Source: Betaproteobacteria bacterium GR16-43 (GTDB taxonomy: Bacteria; Pseudomonadota; Gammaproteobacteria; Burkholderiales; Usitatibacteraceae). Taken from it: a stretch of DNA of 64,000 bases. Positions 50,007 to 62,719 of this stretch are shown here, piece by piece. Position 1 is the first letter of the stretch; every line of letters begins with the position of its first letter. A program made the translations under genes and the position numbers. Location: assembly GCA_001953215.1 (NCBI GenBank), contig CP019169.1, forward strand, positions 992,001-1,056,000. Direction: 5' to 3'. The notes beneath the pieces were generated by a model. It was given only the letters and a program-made list of their open reading frames with translations. It was not told where the DNA came from and made no database searches.

Positions 50007-50791
50007 TGGGGCGCGTCTTCGTCATCGCGAACCAGAAGGGCGGCGTCGGCAAGACGTCGATCGCCGTGAACCTCTCCGCGAGCATGGCGCACTACGGCCG
50101 GCGCGTGCTCCTCGTGGACCTCGATCCCCAGGGCAACGCGACGACGGGCAGCGGCGTCGACAAGAGCGCCTGCGAGAAGACGATCTACGACGTGATCATC
50201 GGCGAGACGTCGATCAAACAGGTGCTCATGCATTGCGACGGCGACTTCGACGTCGTGCCGTCGAACCGCGAGCTGGCCGGCGCCGAGGTCGAGCTGATCC
50301 AGATGGAGAAGCGCGAGTACCGGCTGCGCGAGGCGCTCGCACCCGTGCTGGGCGACTACGACTTCATCGTGATCGACTGCCCGCCCGCGCTGAACATGCT
50401 GACCGTGAACGGCTTCACCGCCGCCGACGCGGTGATCATCCCGATGCAATGCGAGTACTACGCGCTCGAAGGCCTCTCCGACCTCGTCGACACGCTGCGC
50501 AAGGTGAAGCAGAAGCTGAACCCGAAGATCGAGATCGAGGCGCTGGTGCGCACGATGTACGACCCGCGGAGCACGCTCACGATCCAGGTCGCCGACGAGC
50601 TGAAGAAGCACTACGGGGACAAGGTCTTCGACACGGTGATCCCCCGCAACATCCGCATCGCCGAGGCGCCGTCGTTCGGCAAGCCGGTGTTGCTCCACGA
50701 TCCCATCTCCAAGGGAGCGGTCGCGCACCTGGCCTTCGCGCGCGAGCTGCTGGGACGCAACGGATTCAAAGTCAAAGGCGCTGCCGCATGA
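50003..50791 (+). CDS. parA: Chromosome partitioning ATPase ParA
   Basis: Nucleoid-binding ATPase that moves ParB-parS complexes. The deviant Walker A is KGGVGKT (NQKGGVGKTSIAVNLSAS), followed by LLVDLDPQGNAT and the FIVIDCPPAL Walker B. The C-terminal VFDTVIPRNIRIAEAPSFGKPV block is typical of chromosomal ParA/Soj. No N-terminal DNA-binding domain is present, as expected for a chromosomal form. 262 residues from the first of two tandem ATG codons. It overlaps parB by ATGA; two parS-like sites lie 2.5 and 3.4 kb upstream. Confidence 0.97.
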   Translation: MMGRVFVIANQKGGVGKTSIAVNLSASMAHYGRRVLLVDLDPQGNATTGSGVDKSACEKTIYDVIIGETSIKQVLMHCDGDFDVVPSNRELAGAEVELIQMEKREYRLREALAPVLGDYDFIVIDCPPALNMLTVNGFTAADAVIIPMQCEYYALEGLSDLVDTLRKVKQKLNPKIEIEALVRTMYDPRSTLTIQVADELKKHYGDKVFDTVIPRNIRIAEAPSFGKPVLLHDPISKGAVAHLAFARELLGRNGFKVKGAAA

Positions 50792-51654
50792 CGACGAAGC
50801 ACAAGGGACTGGGCCGCGGCCTCGATGCGCTGCTGGGCACCAACGAGGGCAAGAAGCCGCGGGGCGAGGAAGAGCTTGCGCAGCTTCCCGCGACGTCGCT
50901 GCGGCCCGGCAAGTACCAGCCCCGCACGCGGATGGACGAGTCATCGCTCGCCGAACTGGCCGAGTCGATCCGCGCCCGTGGCGTGATCCAGCCGATCATC
51001 GTGCGTGCCGTCGCCGAGGGCCAGTACGAGATTCTCGCGGGCGAGCGCCGGTGGCGCGCGGCGCGCATGGCGGGCCTGGAGAAGGTCCCGGCGGTCATCC
51101 GCGTGGTCTCCGACGATGCCGCCCTCGGCATCGGCCTGATCGAGAACATCCAGCGCGAGGACTTGAACCCGATCGAGGAAGCCTCGGGCCTCAAGCGCCT
51201 GATCGACGAGTTCAAGCTCACCCATGAAGAGGCCGCGACGGCCGTCGGCCGCTCGCGCGTGGCCGTCACCAACCTGCTGCGCCTGCTCGAACTGAGCCCC
51301 GCCGTGCAGGAGATGCTCCAGGACGGGAAGATCGAGATGGGCCACGCCCGCGCCCTCCTCTCCCTTTCGAAGCAGCGCCAGGTCGAGCTCGCCGGGCAGG
51401 TCGCGGTGCAAGGGCTCTCGGTGCGCGAGATCGAGCGGCTCGTGCAACAGTCCACGGAAGCTCCGCGGGCGGGTGCGAAAGCCGGCAAGGCGCGTCTCGA
51501 CAGCGACACCCGCCGGCTCCAGGAAGAGCTGAGCGAGGCCCTCGGAGCCACCGTGAGCGTGAAGCCGAAGCGCGCGGGCCGGGGTTCCGTGGTGATCGAC
51601 TACGCCTCGCTCGAGCAGCTCGACGGACTCGTTCAACGGTTGAAGGCGCGCTGA
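50788..51654 (+). CDS. parB: Chromosome partitioning protein ParB
   Basis: CTP-dependent DNA clamp that loads at parS. The N-terminal GLGRGLDALLG peptide (ParA-stimulating), the CTP-binding PRT/GERRWRA motifs (KYQPRTRMDE; LAGERRWRAARMAG), the ENIQREDLNPIEEA block and the parS-recognition helix-turn-helix (LTHEEAATAVGRSRVAVTNLLRLLEL) are visible. A C-terminal dimerisation domain completes its 288 residues. atpI follows after 65 bases with its own -10 box. Confidence 0.97.
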   Translation: MTTKHKGLGRGLDALLGTNEGKKPRGEEELAQLPATSLRPGKYQPRTRMDESSLAELAESIRARGVIQPIIVRAVAEGQYEILAGERRWRAARMAGLEKVPAVIRVVSDDAALGIGLIENIQREDLNPIEEASGLKRLIDEFKLTHEEAATAVGRSRVAVTNLLRLLELSPAVQEMLQDGKIEMGHARALLSLSKQRQVELAGQVAVQGLSVREIERLVQQSTEAPRAGAKAGKARLDSDTRRLQEELSEALGATVSVKPKRAGRGSVVIDYASLEQLDGLVQRLKAR

Positions 51655-51686
51655 CAGGAATGCTGCGGCGCACCAGTTTTTTCGGC

Positions 51687-51692
51687 TATAAT
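51687..51692 (+). promoter_or_regulatory. -10 box for the atp operon
   Basis: A perfect TATAAT 27 bases before the atpI ATG, after a run of six T (51677-51682). No good -35 hexamer is found at 16-18 bases. Confidence 0.5.
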
Positions 51693-51719
51693 TGACCGGT
51701 TTTTCTCGCGGGTCCTGCC

Positions 51720-52106
51720 ATGTTTTCGGGTGCCAGGTCGTTTGGAATCCAGAGCAGGCCCATTCGCACCACCCTCCGGTGGCAGTTGATCGTCAGCGCC
51801 GCATTGGCGGTCGTTGGCGGGATCGTCTGGGGGTTGCACGGCGCCGTGTCGGCCGCCCTGGGGGGGATGGTCAATGTGGTGGCGGGTTGGGCCTACGGCT
51901 GGCTCATCTCGCGGCGCGCGAGGCTATCGGCCGGGCAGGCGCTGGCAACGATGTTCAGGGCGGAGGCGGTGAAGATCGTCCTGATCGTGTTGCAGCTCTG
52001 GGCCCTGCTCACGAATTACAGGGATATGGTGGTGGCGAGTTTCCTCATCGCCTTCGTCGCCACCGTGCTGGTGTCCGCCACGGCCATCGTCGTGAAAGAC
52101 GCTTAA
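51720..52106 (+). CDS. atpI: ATP synthase protein I
   Basis: A 128-residue membrane protein thought to assist c-ring assembly. Four hydrophobic segments are visible (LIVSAALAVVGGIVWGL; AALGGMVNVVAGWAYGWLI; IVLIVLQLWALL; ASFLIAFVATVLVSATAIVV). It is in the standard position 19 bases ahead of atpB. Homology to AtpI is by length, topology and context. Confidence 0.88.
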   Translation: MFSGARSFGIQSRPIRTTLRWQLIVSAALAVVGGIVWGLHGAVSAALGGMVNVVAGWAYGWLISRRARLSAGQALATMFRAEAVKIVLIVLQLWALLTNYRDMVVASFLIAFVATVLVSATAIVVKDA

Positions 52107-52116
52107 AAAAACATAG

Positions 52117-53251
<1,135 letters not shown>

Positions 53252-53281
53252 ACAAACGGATCCCGCAAGGGAGCTAGCGCC

Positions 53282-53752
53282 ATGAATCTGAACTTCACGT
53301 TGATCGCCCAGGCGTTGGCCTTTGGCCTGTTCATCTGGTTTACGGTCAAGTTCGTGTGGCCGCCGCTGTTGCAGGCCATCGAAGCCCGCCAGAAGAACAT
53401 CACCGAAGGCCTGGCCGAAGCCGAGAAGGGCCGCAACTCGCTCGTCGAAGCGAAGACGGAAGCCGACAAGATCCTCGCCGACGCCAAGGCGCGGGCGCAG
53501 GAAATTGTCGCGAATGCCGAGAAAACGGCCTCCACACGCATCGAAGAGTCCAAGGGCTCGGCCAAGGTGGAGGGCGATCGCATCGTCGCTGCCGCGAACG
53601 CCTCGATCCAGCAGGAAGTGCAGTCGGCCAAGCAGCAGCTGCGCGAGCAGGTCGCCGCGCTCGCCGTCGCCGGCGCGGAGAAGATCCTGCGCCGCGAGGT
53701 GGACGCCAAGGCCCACGCCGACATGCTGAACCAGCTGAAGGCGCAGCTCTAA
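53282..53752 (+). CDS. atpF: ATP synthase F0 subunit b
   Basis: Peripheral stalk subunit, 156 residues: one N-terminal membrane helix ([23 protein letters not shown]) followed by a long charged coiled coil rich in Glu, Ala and Lys. The [15 protein letters not shown] junction is family-typical. It is followed by atpH two bases after its stop. Confidence 0.96.
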   Translation: MNLNFTLIAQALAFGLFIWFTVKFVWPPLLQAIEARQKNITEGLAEAEKGRNSLVEAKTEADKILADAKARAQEIVANAEKTASTRIEESKGSAKVEGDRIVAAANASIQQEVQSAKQQLREQVAALAVAGAEKILRREVDAKAHADMLNQLKAQL

Positions 53753-53754
53753 CC

Positions 53755-54291
53755 ATGGCCGAACTCGTCACCGTCGCGCGTCCCTACGCCGAGGCCTCGT
53801 TCAAGGCGGCGTTCGAACGCAAGGCCCTCGGCGGCGTCGCCGACGGTCTCGCGCTCGCCGCGGCCATCGCCAGCGACGAGACCATGCGCTCCGTGCTCAC
53901 CAACCCGAAGGTGTCGGTCTCGCAGAAGCGCGAGCTCTTCTTCGGCGTGGGCGGGGACAAGCTCGACGAGGAAGTGAAGCGCCTCGTCGGCATGCTGCTC
54001 GACAATCATCGCGAAGTGCTGCTGCCCTCGATCTCGATGCTCTTCGAAGAGCTGAAGCACGAGAGCGAGCGCGTGGTGCACGCGAAGATCACCAGCGCCC
54101 AGCCGATGGACGAAGCGCAGCGCGCCTCGATCGTCGGCGCCCTCGAAAAGCAGTACGGCCGCAAGGTCGAAGCCGAACATGCCGTGGACCCCGAGTTGCT
54201 CGGCGGCGCCCGCGTGCAGGTCGGCGACCAAGTCATCCACGCCTCCGTGCGCGACGCCCTGGACCACATGGCCGCGGCGCTCGCCCGCTAA
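53755..54291 (+). CDS. atpH: ATP synthase F1 subunit delta
   Basis: Caps the F1 head and joins it to subunit b. A 178-residue protein beginning [20 protein letters not shown], the conserved N-terminal pattern, with the C-terminal [28 protein letters not shown] block. The ATG two bases after atpF was chosen because it matches the family N-terminus. Confidence 0.96.
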   Translation: MAELVTVARPYAEASFKAAFERKALGGVADGLALAAAIASDETMRSVLTNPKVSVSQKRELFFGVGGDKLDEEVKRLVGMLLDNHREVLLPSISMLFEELKHESERVVHAKITSAQPMDEAQRASIVGALEKQYGRKVEAEHAVDPELLGGARVQVGDQVIHASVRDALDHMAAALAR

Positions 54292-54301
54292 AGGAACAGC
54301 A

Positions 54302-55843
<1,542 letters not shown>

Positions 55844-55855
55844 CCCTCTCCCCGG

Positions 55856-55875
55856 CCCTCTCCCACGGGAGAGGG
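55856..55875. repeat. REP-like GGGAGAGG hairpin in the atpA-atpG gap
   Basis: CCCTCTCC and GGAGAGGG form an 8-bp perfect stem around CACG. An extra CCCTCTCCCC precedes it. No T-tract follows, so it is not a classical terminator; it resembles the CTCTCCC-type hairpins scattered in proteobacterial genomes. A second hairpin sharing the CTCTCCCCGG sequence occurs at 62672. Confidence 0.55.
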
Positions 55876-55893
55876 TGAACGCCAAGGACTGAT

Positions 55894-56769
55894 ATGGCTG
55901 GCTCCAGAGAAATCCGCACCAAGATCAAGAGCGTGCAGAACACGCGCAAGATCACCAAGGCCATGGAGATGGTCGCGGCCTCCAAGATGAGGAAGGCGCA
56001 GGAACGCATGCGCCACGCGCGCCCGTACGGCGACAAGATCCGGAACATCGTCGCCCACCTTGCGCACGCGAATCCCGAGTACCGCCACCCGTTCCTCGTG
56101 AAGCGCGGCGAGGTGAAGGATATCGGCGTCATCGTGGTCACCTCCGACAAGGGCTTGTGCGGCGGCTTGAACACGAACGTGCTGCGCCTCGTGTTCGCGA
56201 AGACCAAGGAGTGGCAGGCCGAGGGGCGCAAGATCCAGTACACCGCGCTCGGCAACAAGGGCTTCGGATTCCTGCAGCGCACGGGCGCGCATATCGTTTC
56301 CCACGCCATCAGCATGGGCGACCGGCCGCACCTCGACACGCTGATCGGCCCCCTCAAGATGCAGATCGACGCGTTCAGCGAGGGCAAGATCGGCGCGCTC
56401 TACATCGTCTACACGCGCTTCATCAACACGATGAAGCAGGAGCCGGTGATCGAGCAGCTGCTGCCGCTGCCGGCCGAGCGCCTCACGAAGGATTCGCGCG
56501 CCGCCCGCCAGAACTGGGACTACGTCTACGAGCCGGACGCGCGCGCGGTGCTGGACCAGCTGCTGTCCCGCTACATCGAACAGATCATCTACCAGTCGGT
56601 CGCGGAGAACATCTCCAGCGAGCAGTCGGCGCGCATGGTCGCGATGAAGTCCGCGAGCGACAACGCGTCGTCGGTGATCGACGACCTCACGCTCGTCTAC
56701 AACAAGAGCCGCCAGGCCGCGATCACCAAGGAACTCTCCGAGATCGTCGCCGGCGCCGCCGCCGTCTAA
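55894..56769 (+). CDS. atpG: ATP synthase F1 subunit gamma
   Basis: Central rotor shaft, 291 residues. The N-terminal helix [33 protein letters not shown] and the C-terminal helix ending with [26 protein letters not shown] are classic. The middle domain includes [13 protein letters not shown]. It is separated from atpA by a 50-base gap containing a hairpin element. Confidence 0.97.
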   Translation: MAGSREIRTKIKSVQNTRKITKAMEMVAASKMRKAQERMRHARPYGDKIRNIVAHLAHANPEYRHPFLVKRGEVKDIGVIVVTSDKGLCGGLNTNVLRLVFAKTKEWQAEGRKIQYTALGNKGFGFLQRTGAHIVSHAISMGDRPHLDTLIGPLKMQIDAFSEGKIGALYIVYTRFINTMKQEPVIEQLLPLPAERLTKDSRAARQNWDYVYEPDARAVLDQLLSRYIEQIIYQSVAENISSEQSARMVAMKSASDNASSVIDDLTLVYNKSRQAAITKELSEIVAGAAAV

Positions 56770-58233
<1,464 letters not shown>

Positions 58234-58239
58234 GCAACA

Positions 58240-58659
58240 ATGGCCAAGACCCTCCACGTCGATATCGTCAGCGCCGAGCAGGCCATCTACTCGGGCGAGG
58301 CCGAAATGGTCATCGCTCCGGGCGAGGCGGGCGAGCTCGGCATCCTGCCCGAGCACGTTCCGCTCATCACGCGCATCAAGCCGGGCACGATCCGCATCAA
58401 GCAGGCCTCCGGCGAGGAAGAGGTCATCTACGTCTCGGGCGGCATGATGGAAGTGCAGCCCGACGTCGTGACCGTCCTCGCGGACACCTCGGTGCGCGCC
58501 CACGACCTCGACGAAGCCAAGGCCCTCGAAGCCAAGCGCCGCGCCGAGGAAGCGATCGTGAATCGCACGGGTGCGATGGACGTGGCGCTCGCCCAGGTCG
58601 AGCTCGCCCAGGCCATGGCGCAACTCGCCGCCATCAGCAAGCTGCGCAAGCTGAAGTAA
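58240..58659 (+). CDS. atpC: ATP synthase F1 subunit epsilon
   Basis: Regulatory subunit of the rotor foot, 139 residues: an N-terminal beta-sandwich ([41 protein letters not shown]) and two C-terminal helices that can inhibit ATP hydrolysis. It closes the operon, with glmU nine bases downstream and probably co-transcribed. Confidence 0.97.
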   Translation: MAKTLHVDIVSAEQAIYSGEAEMVIAPGEAGELGILPEHVPLITRIKPGTIRIKQASGEEEVIYVSGGMMEVQPDVVTVLADTSVRAHDLDEAKALEAKRRAEEAIVNRTGAMDVALAQVELAQAMAQLAAISKLRKLK

Positions 58660-58668
58660 GCTGGGGGC

Positions 58669-60033
58669 GTGACCCTCCAAGTCGTGATCCTGGCCGCGGG
58701 CCAGGGCAAGCGCATGCGATCGGACCTCCCAAAGGTCCTCCATCCCCTCGGCGGCCGGCCGATGCTGGCCCAGGTCGTCGAGACCGCCCGGCTGCTCTCG
58801 CCGACGAAGCTCGCGGTCGTCATTGGCCATGGCGCCGACACGGTGATCGAGCGCATGGCCGATCCGCGGATCGCGTGGGTGCGCCAGGAGCAGCAGCTGG
58901 GCACGGGGCACGCCGTCCAACAGGCACTGCCGCACCTCGACGCGCAAGGCACCGTGCTCATCCTCTACGGCGACATGCCACTCATCGCTTCAGGGACGCT
59001 GCGTTCGCTTGCCGATGCCGCCGCGCAGGGCCACCTCGCCATCCTCACGCAGGAAGTCGCCGAGCCGAAGGGCTACGGGCGCATCGTGCGGAACGCCACC
59101 GGCCGGGTCTCGCGCATCGTCGAGGAAAAGGACGCGACGGAAGCCGAGCGCGCCGTCCGCGAGATCAACGTGGGCATCATGGCCGCCCCCGCAGCCAAGC
59201 TCGCGGGATGGCTCGCCGCGCTGGGCAACGACAACGCCCAGGGCGAGTACTATCTCACCGACATCGTCGCCGCTGCGGCCGCCGATGCAACGCCGATCGA
59301 GGTGCGCCATCCGGTTTCGGCGCACGAGAGCCTCGGGGCGAACAGCAAGGCCGAGCTCGCAATCCTCGAACGCGCTTTCCAGATGAACCAGGCCCGCAAG
59401 CTCCTCGATGCCGGCGTCACCTTGGCGGATCCCGCGCGCATCGATGTGCGCGGCGAGCTCACGTGCGGGCGCGATGTCTCCATCGACGTGAACTGCATCT
59501 TCGAAGGTCGCGTGTCACTCGGTGACGGCGTGCGAATCGGTGCGAACTGCATCCTGCGCGACGTGACACTCGGCGCGGGAACCGAGGTGCTGCCGTTCTC
59601 GCACCTCGAGGGCACGCAGACCGGGAGCAACGCCCGCCTCGGCCCCTATGCCCGCACGCGCCCCGGCACGAAGCTCGCCGATGGCGTGCACATCGGCAAC
59701 TTCGTCGAGGTGAAGGCGAGCGAAATCGGCGCCGGCTCCAAGGCCAACCACCTCGCGTACGTCGGGGATTCGACCGTGGGCGCCAACGTGAACATCGGCG
59801 CCGGGACCATCACCTGCAACTACGATGGCGCGAACAAGCACCGCACGGTGATCGAGGATGATGTGCACATCGGTTCCGACGTGCAGCTCGTCGCTCCCGT
59901 CACGGTCGGTAAGGGCGCCACGATCGCCGCCGGAGCCACCATCACCAAGGACGTCCCGCCCGGCGGCCTCACCCTCACCGAAAAGAAGCAGGTCTCGAAG
60001 CCGGGCTGGCAGCGACCCACGAAGAAAAAATAA
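58669..60033 (+). CDS. glmU: Bifunctional GlmU: N-acetylglucosamine-1-phosphate uridyltransferase / glucosamine-1-phosphate acetyltransferase
   Basis: Makes UDP-N-acetylglucosamine for peptidoglycan and lipopolysaccharide. The pyrophosphorylase domain begins [25 protein letters not shown]. The acetyltransferase half is a left-handed beta helix of hexapeptide repeats (about residues 250-430), with the [30 protein letters not shown] block that includes the catalytic His region. GTG start nine bases after atpC. Its stop codon begins a 23-base palindrome. Confidence 0.97.
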   Translation: MTLQVVILAAGQGKRMRSDLPKVLHPLGGRPMLAQVVETARLLSPTKLAVVIGHGADTVIERMADPRIAWVRQEQQLGTGHAVQQALPHLDAQGTVLILYGDMPLIASGTLRSLADAAAQGHLAILTQEVAEPKGYGRIVRNATGRVSRIVEEKDATEAERAVREINVGIMAAPAAKLAGWLAALGNDNAQGEYYLTDIVAAAAADATPIEVRHPVSAHESLGANSKAELAILERAFQMNQARKLLDAGVTLADPARIDVRGELTCGRDVSIDVNCIFEGRVSLGDGVRIGANCILRDVTLGAGTEVLPFSHLEGTQTGSNARLGPYARTRPGTKLADGVHIGNFVEVKASEIGAGSKANHLAYVGDSTVGANVNIGAGTITCNYDGANKHRTVIEDDVHIGSDVQLVAPVTVGKGATIAAGATITKDVPPGGLTLTEKKQVSKPGWQRPTKKK

Positions 60034-60053
60034 TTGGGGTCAGACCCCAATTA
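60024..60053 (-). terminator. Palindromic terminator between glmU and the Crp/Fnr gene
   Basis: TAATTGGGGTC and GACCCCAATTA are exact complements around a central A (60031-60053). On the minus strand the hairpin is followed by TTTTTTC, giving a standard terminator for the Crp/Fnr gene. The glmU TAA is the first three bases. The core TTGGGGTCAGACCCCAA is also a widespread repeat in betaproteobacterial genomes. Confidence 0.85.
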
Positions 60054-60054
60054 C

Positions 60055-60708
60055 TTACCAGCGGGCGGGCGGCTTCTTGTTGATGGTGATGATCCGGTTC
60101 TCGACGGAAATGTATCCGCCCTGCGAGAGGTCCCGGAAGATGCGGCTCACCATGTCGCGCGAAGCGCCGACACGCTCGGCGATCTCCTGCTGGGTGAGCT
60201 TCTCGGGGATGACGAGCTTGCCATCCGGTTGTTCCACCGCCATGTTGAGCAGCAACCGCGCCACGCGCCCATAGACGTCGAGCAGCGCCAGGTGCTTCAC
60301 GTTGTCCGTGGCCAGGCGCGCGCGGTCGATCACCTTGGCGATCATGTCGAGCGCGAAATCGGGATTCTCGCGGATCGCGTCGCGGATCGGATCGCGCGCC
60401 ACGACCGAGAATGTGGTCGGCTCCAGCGTCATGCACGAAGCGGAGCGGGGATTGCCGTCCATCGCCATCTCGCCGACGTACTCGCCCGGGCCATGGGTAT
60501 CGAGGATCATCTCGTGGCCTTCGGTATCCGCCACGAAGACCTTCACCTTCCCCGAGATGACGACGAACACGGAATCGCTCTGGTCGCCCTCGGTGATGAA
60601 GACCGTGTTCTTCGGATAGGTACGCAAGCGCCCAAGGGATGCGAGCTTCTTCACGAAGGCATCCGGGATGGCGGAAAGTTGGGCAGGACTCGGCGCGTCG
60701 CCTTGCAT
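60055..60708 (-). CDS. Crp/Fnr family transcriptional regulator
   Basis: A 217-residue regulator. The cyclic-nucleotide-binding beta barrel (about residues 25-135) contains GKVKVFVADTEGHEMILDTHGPGEYVGEMAMDGNPRSASCMTLEPT. GEYVGEMA and PRSASC correspond to the phosphate-binding cassette of CAP-like proteins, where GE and RS bind cyclic nucleotide. The C-terminal HTH-crp domain has LTQQEIAERVGASRDMVSRIFRDLSQGG. No N-terminal FNR cysteines are present, so cAMP or cGMP binding is more likely than an iron-sulfur cluster. It is divergent, 73 bases away, from a class III nucleotide cyclase gene, an attractive enzyme-receptor pairing. Confidence 0.9.
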   Translation of the reverse strand: MQGDAPSPAQLSAIPDAFVKKLASLGRLRTYPKNTVFITEGDQSDSVFVVISGKVKVFVADTEGHEMILDTHGPGEYVGEMAMDGNPRSASCMTLEPTTFSVVARDPIRDAIRENPDFALDMIAKVIDRARLATDNVKHLALLDVYGRVARLLLNMAVEQPDGKLVIPEKLTQQEIAERVGASRDMVSRIFRDLSQGGYISVENRIITINKKPPARW

Positions 60709-60781
60709 GGCTTGTTCTTTGGACCGGCAGTAACGGGTGAAAGTCTAGCACCCACGGGAGGGGGCGTCTAAACTGCCCGCG

Positions 60782-62506
60782 ATGCGCATCTACGCCGTCG
60801 CCGCCCTCGCGTTGCTGGGCCTGCTCTTCGCATGGACGCCCATCGCCGAGCGCATCGACCTCTCCCTCCTCGACGCGCAGTTCTCTTTCCTGCGCAAATT
60901 CGAGCCGAAACCCGCGCCCGACGACATCATCGTGGTCGGCGTGGACGACCGGACCTTCAAGGAAATCCCCGAGCCGCTGGGCCTGTGGCACGAGCCCCTC
61001 GGCCGCACGCTCGCGAAGATCGCCGCCGCGAAGCCCGCCGCCATCGGCCTCGACGTGACGCTGCCCGACCGCTCGTTCGACAACATGCGCCCCGGCCTCG
61101 ATCGCCTGCTCATGGCCGGCCTGGTGAGCGCCCGCGAAAACGGTCCCTTCGTCGTGGCGCTCACGATCGACTCGCGCAACAACGCGGCCCGCAACATCCA
61201 CCTGCCCTTCCTCGCCGTGCTGCAGGAAGAGCGCCTCGGCATCGCCCTCTTCGCCCGGGACGCCGATGGCACCGTGCGCCGTTTCTCGCTCGCCATTCCG
61301 ACCGAGGATGGAACCTTCCCGACCCTCGTGGGGCGCCTCTGCCGCGCCGTGCAGAAGAAGGGCTGCCGCGACGGCTTCATCGACTACGCGCTCGGCCAGC
61401 CCTTCCGCTACGTGCCGATGATCGAAGTCCTGAAGAGCAACGACGCGCAGTACCTCGAGAAGCTCTTCAAGGGCAGGATCGTGCTGATCGGCGAGACGCA
61501 GCGCTTCTCCGATCGCATCGCCGTGCCCGTGAACCTCGCCGGCTGGGAGACCACGAAGTACGACGCGCCCGGCGTCGTGGTGCACGCCTCCGCATTGCGC
61601 ACCGCGATGCACGGCAACCCGCCCGAGGAGGTGGGCAAGCCCTTCAAGATCATCCTGGTTTCATTGGCCGCCTTGCTCTTCCTGATGGCCAACTGGCGCC
61701 TGGCCCTGATCACGGGCGGCATCGCGGCCGCGGCGCTCATCGCCGGCGCGACCTTCGCCCTGCATCACGGCCATGTGCTCGACATCGGGGCCGCCCTCGC
61801 GACCCTGGCCCTCGCCTGGGCGGTGCGCACGGCCCATGACGCCTGGAACGCCCGCCGCGAACGCGACCGCCTGCGCACCGAATTCGCCGGCTTCGTGAGC
61901 CCCGCGGTGTTGCGCGGCATCCTGAAAGGCGAGATCCGCCCGGGGCACCTGGGGGAACGCCGCTCGCTCGCGTTCATCTTCGCGGACCTGCGCGGCTCCA
62001 CCGCCATGACGGCGCAAACCACGCCCGAGGATGCGATGACGCTACTGAATCGCTTCCACCAGGCGATCGGCACGGCCATCCACCGCCACGACGGCATGCT
62101 CGACAACATCCGGGGCGATGGGGTCATGGCCGTCTTCGGCGCCCCCAAGCCGCTGCCCGAACCCATGCGGAAAGCCTGGGCGGCCGTCGAGGACATGTTC
62201 CGGGGACTGGACCGCCTGAACGCCGAGTTGGCCCGCGAGGGTAAGCCCCTGCTCACCATGGTGGCCGGCGTGGCCTACGGCGAGGCGGTGGTGGGCCACG
62301 TCGGCGCGCGCGACCGGTTCAACTACACCGCCATCGGCGACGCGGCCAACGTGGCGGCCCGCCTGCAGGACCAGGCCAAGAAGAAGGGGGTGCGCGTGAT
62401 GGTCGCCGGCCCCGCCCGGGAGAAGGTCCCGGAGGCCCCCCTGGAAGCCCAGGGAACGCTCCTGATCGACGGGCACGAGGCGGTGGAGGGTTGGGGCTGG
62501 CGGTAG
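60782..62506 (+). CDS. CHASE2-domain class III adenylate/guanylate cyclase
   Basis: A 574-residue membrane signalling enzyme. One N-terminal helix, a CHASE2 extracytoplasmic sensor (about residues 40-290, with PDDIIVVGVDDRTFKEIPEPLGLW and GRIVLIGETQRFSDR) and three closely spaced helices (about 300-365) precede a C-terminal cyclase domain. Metal-binding aspartates lie in FIFADLRGST and RGDGVMAVFG; the transition-state Asn and Arg lie in GDAANVAARLQ. These features suggest an active enzyme; whether it makes cAMP or cGMP cannot be told with confidence. It is divergent from a Crp-type receptor and followed by a FecR-domain gene. Confidence 0.88.
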   Translation: MRIYAVAALALLGLLFAWTPIAERIDLSLLDAQFSFLRKFEPKPAPDDIIVVGVDDRTFKEIPEPLGLWHEPLGRTLAKIAAAKPAAIGLDVTLPDRSFDNMRPGLDRLLMAGLVSARENGPFVVALTIDSRNNAARNIHLPFLAVLQEERLGIALFARDADGTVRRFSLAIPTEDGTFPTLVGRLCRAVQKKGCRDGFIDYALGQPFRYVPMIEVLKSNDAQYLEKLFKGRIVLIGETQRFSDRIAVPVNLAGWETTKYDAPGVVVHASALRTAMHGNPPEEVGKPFKIILVSLAALLFLMANWRLALITGGIAAAALIAGATFALHHGHVLDIGAALATLALAWAVRTAHDAWNARRERDRLRTEFAGFVSPAVLRGILKGEIRPGHLGERRSLAFIFADLRGSTAMTAQTTPEDAMTLLNRFHQAIGTAIHRHDGMLDNIRGDGVMAVFGAPKPLPEPMRKAWAAVEDMFRGLDRLNAELAREGKPLLTMVAGVAYGEAVVGHVGARDRFNYTAIGDAANVAARLQDQAKKKGVRVMVAGPAREKVPEAPLEAQGTLLIDGHEAVEGWGWR

Positions 62507-62563
62507 CTGGATGCGGCTTTCCTGTCCGATATTCAGCAGGTCCGGTGTGCAGTTTCTGGACGC

Positions 62564-62583
62564 GCGCCGGCCCGGGCCGGCGC
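62564..62583. repeat. 20-base perfect GC palindrome
   Basis: GCGCCGGCCC and GGGCCGGCGC are exact complements with no spacer, located 58 bases after the cyclase stop. It has no T-tract. It could be a protein-binding site or part of a factor-dependent terminator. The rest of the 213-base gap holds one more hairpin and no gene. Confidence 0.5.
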
Positions 62584-62671
62584 AGGATTCACTCAGGTTG
62601 TCGGGTCCCTCTCCTCTCCCGCAGCCCGTTTCAGGCGACGTGAGGCCAAGAGCATGACGCCTGTACCTTGC

Positions 62672-62705
62672 CTCTCCCCGGTTCCCCCAACCGGGGAGAG
62701 CTTTT
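62672..62705 (+). terminator. Hairpin with short T-run upstream of the FecR gene (REP-like)
   Basis: A 12-bp perfect stem, CTCTCCCCGGTT/AACCGGGGAGAG, with a five-C loop is followed by CTTTT. It ends 15 bases before the FecR-domain ATG. It may terminate read-through from the cyclase gene or act as a leader structure, and it shares CTCTCCCCGG with the element after atpA. Confidence 0.55.
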
Positions 62706-62719
62706 CTCCCGGAGTTGCC

